Source of the DNA: Candidatus Woesearchaeota archaeon | GTDB lineage: Archaea; Nanobdellota; Nanobdellia; Woesearchaeales; GW2011-AR4 | Direction of reading: 5' to 3' | Assembly: GCA_016185955.1 (NCBI GenBank) | Contig: JACPMQ010000049.1 | Span: 1 to 7,431 of the forward strand | Length of the DNA: 7,431 bases | Shown here: positions 6,556-7,431 of the stretch, piece by piece | Layout: each line of letters begins with the position of its first letter | How positions within the stretch are numbered: the stretch's first letter is position 1 | Program-made: the position numbers and the translations under genes | The notes under the pieces: generated by a model | Databases searched by the model: none | Told to the model about the DNA's origin: nothing | What the model saw: the letters and a program-made list of their open reading frames with translations, nothing else

Positions 6556-6563
6556 TTTATAAA
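6556..6563 (-). promoter_or_regulatory. Archaeal TATA box for cdc48
   Basis: On the minus strand TTTATAAA occupies 6563-6556, centred about 33 bases before the ATG at 6527. Transcription would start about 6 bases upstream of the ATG, giving a nearly leaderless message. No Shine-Dalgarno is visible there. This placement argues against translation from the in-frame GTG at 6599. Confidence 0.65.
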
Positions 6564-6648
6564 TGTTTTGTTAGTGCTAAGTAAATTTTCTAACTGCACT
6601 TATTACACTTATCGGCTTTTTTGCGATTGTATTTTTTACGTGCGTAAA

Positions 6649-6659
6649 TTTTATATATT
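6649..6659 (+). promoter_or_regulatory. TATA box in the divergent region, probably for the DoxX gene
   Basis: TTTTATATATT is the only strong TATA-like site upstream of the DoxX start. A start about 26 bases downstream would fall near 6680, at the beginning of the palindrome 6676-6714, leaving a leader of about 140 bases with two hairpins. The sequence is near-symmetric and could also serve the minus strand as a second, distal cdc48 promoter. Confidence 0.45.
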
Positions 6660-6675
6660 TGATATGGATACTACT

Positions 6676-6714
6676 GTAAAAATTTCGGCGTTCGTAGAAC
6701 GCCGAAATTTTTAC
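6676..6714. repeat. 18-bp perfect palindrome with 3-base loop
   Basis: 6676-6693 (GTAAAAATTTCGGCGTTC) is perfectly complementary to 6697-6714 around the loop GTA. The GC-rich tip (CGGCGTTC / GAACGCCG) makes it stable as RNA or cruciform DNA. It overlaps the predicted transcription start of the DoxX gene. It could be an operator-like site, a leader hairpin or a dispersed repeat. No second copy occurs in the window. Confidence 0.75.
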
Positions 6715-6753
6715 CATTTGGCATCGTTTTGCTTTGGTCGTTGTCCGTCATTC

Positions 6754-6796
6754 CAAAACACTAAAAAATCTGCAAAGCAGATTTTTTAGTGTTTTG
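6754..6796. repeat. 20-bp perfect hairpin before the DoxX gene (repeat family H, copy 2)
   Basis: 6754-6773 pairs perfectly with 6777-6796 around AAA. It matches the hairpin at 3530-3572 except for one changed base pair and one loop base. Position 6762 is T pairing with A6788, where the other copy has C3538 pairing with G3564. It ends 11 bases before the Shine-Dalgarno, so in the DoxX leader it could affect ribosome access or transcription. Confidence 0.85.
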
Positions 6797-6807
6797 ACCA
6801 AGAACCT

Positions 6808-6814
6808 GAGGTGA
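6808..6814 (+). promoter_or_regulatory. Shine-Dalgarno site of the DoxX gene
   Basis: GAGGTGA, complementary to the conserved 3' end of archaeal 16S rRNA, lies 4 bases before the ATG at 6819. It is the only clear ribosome binding site in the window. It fixes the start and fits a gene transcribed with a leader, unlike gatD and cdc48. Confidence 0.8.
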
Positions 6815-6818
6815 TATT

Positions 6819-7217
6819 ATGTTTGGCAACTGGGTAGAAAAAAACCACGATTTTTTTTACTTTATTTTTAGGGTATTTGCAGGCTTATTATTTTTTCAGC
6901 ATGGGGCACAAAAGCTGTTTGGATGGTTTGGAGGTCCCAAAGTAGAATTATTCAGTCTTATGGGGCTTGCCGGAATTATAGAAACATTCGGCAGCTTAGC
7001 TATTGCAATAGGCTTATTCACAAGGATTATGGCTCTTATCGCTGCGATAGAAATGTTAGCGGCATATTTTATGGCTCATGTGCCTACTGGACTAATACCC
7101 ATATCAAATGGAGGTGAGTTAGCATTATTGTATTTTGCAGCATTTTTAATTATAATGGTGCATGGCGCAAAAATATGTGGCATTGAAACTGCTATCTTCA
7201 AGAAAGAGTTTTTTTGA
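6819..7217 (+). CDS. DoxX-family integral membrane protein
   Basis: A 132-residue DoxX/DoxD-superfamily protein with four predicted membrane helices at about 12-29, 45-65, 67-87 and 99-117. The family signature is clear: R18 in the first helix, then FFQHGAQKLFGWFGG (25-39), in which the HGxxKL pattern is diagnostic. A second-half glycine/alanine-rich helix pair and the polar loop between helices 3 and 4 (PTGLIPISNGGE, 89-100) are also typical. Members are linked to thiosulfate:quinone oxidoreductase subunits or to redox and stress-associated membrane complexes, but most short stand-alone members have no proven substrate, so I give no specific reaction. The Shine-Dalgarno at 6808-6814 supports this start. 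It is transcribed alone, divergently from cdc48, after a leader carrying two perfect hairpins. Confidence 0.9.
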   Translation: MFGNWVEKNHDFFYFIFRVFAGLLFFQHGAQKLFGWFGGPKVELFSLMGLAGIIETFGSLAIAIGLFTRIMALIAAIEMLAAYFMAHVPTGLIPISNGGELALLYFAAFLIIMVHGAKICGIETAIFKKEFF

Positions 7218-7259
7218 CAAAGTCCTTGTAATCAACAGTAACTGCTAACAGGACTTTGT
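7217..7259 (+). terminator. Inverted repeat overlapping the DoxX stop codon, possible terminator
   Basis: ACAAAGTCCT (7217-7226) pairs perfectly with AGGACTTTGT (7250-7259) around a 23-base loop. It begins at the last base of the DoxX stop codon, and a short T-rich stretch follows. The loop contains most of the motif ACTGCTAACA (7241-7250). The 3' arm ACTTTGT is shared with 3601-3607, where no matching 5' arm exists, so the hairpin was partly built from the R2 edge sequence. Confidence 0.5.
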
Positions 7260-7431
7260 TTGATAAGCAGGATTTTTGCGAATTCTTATTCGTGCTTGTG
7301 CGAAGCCTTATACTCCGCTCAACTTCGCAATGCTGCGGCATTGCTCAGGTCGCTTATCACAATCCTATGTAATTTTCTGAATTGGCAAATTGCGCACAAG
7401 CACTTAATTCGCAAAAACCCTTTATGTAATG
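7241..7431. repeat. R2 palindromic repeat, copy C, runs off the window
   Basis: The left edge ACTGCTAACA..ACTTTGT (7241-7259) parallels 3589-3607. The outer pair TTTTTGCGAATT 7273-7284 matches AATTCGCAAAAA 7406-7417. The inner pair GTGCTTGTGCG 7292-7302 matches CGCACAAGCAC 7393-7403. The central hairpin is GCAATGC-TGCG-GCATTGC at 7327-7344. The core is in the opposite orientation to copy A. The right edge (TTTATG at 7421-7426) is where copy B continues into TGTTAGCAGTTAC, so the element probably ends just beyond the window. No coding frame is credible after 7217. Confidence 0.8.

Overview
The window looks like a piece of an AT-rich archaeal genome. Four observations point there: a GatD-type subunit of the archaeal Glu-tRNA(Gln) amidotransferase, an archease, a two-ring Cdc48/VAT AAA+ ATPase, and TATA boxes placed about 25-30 bases before start codons that lack Shine-Dalgarno sites (leaderless transcription). 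The low GC, the short lysine/glutamate-rich unknown protein and the many small dispersed hairpins would fit a DPANN-type lineage (Woesearchaeota/Pacearchaeota-like), but that placement is inference.

Layout. Bases 1-129 hold the end of a RelE/ParE-type toxin gene whose last codons are split by a one-base frameshift. Bases 134-352 are a palindromic element (called E1 here). Bases 393-3527 are a tight plus-strand operon: gatD, an unknown coiled-coil protein, a CobW-type G3E GTPase/metallochaperone and archease (gaps of 3, 31 and 8 bases), apparently driven by one promoter at about 359-371. Bases 3528-4100, between the convergent archease and cdc48 genes, contain no gene and are packed with repeats: a 20-bp perfect hairpin, a second palindromic family (R2), a second E1 copy and an R2 end fragment, enclosed by a 17-bp perfect inverted repeat. 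Bases 4101-6527 (minus strand) encode Cdc48, with an unusual charged insert in the second AAA+ ring. Bases 6528-6818 are a divergent promoter region with two perfect hairpins. Bases 6819-7217 encode a small DoxX-family membrane protein, followed by a hairpin and another R2 copy that runs off the window.

Functionally, the operon joins tRNA-dependent glutamine formation (GatD), possible metal delivery (CobW family) and activation of the RtcB RNA ligase (archease), so translation and RNA repair are the shared theme. Cdc48 serves protein quality control.

The most unusual content is non-coding. Three families of structured repeats occur at least twice each. E1 shows near-identical arms around an apical loop of conserved length but unrelated sequence. 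The 20-bp hairpin shows a compensatory base-pair change between its copies. The R2 cores lie in opposite orientation. No transposase is visible, so these are either non-autonomous mobile elements or undescribed structured RNAs.
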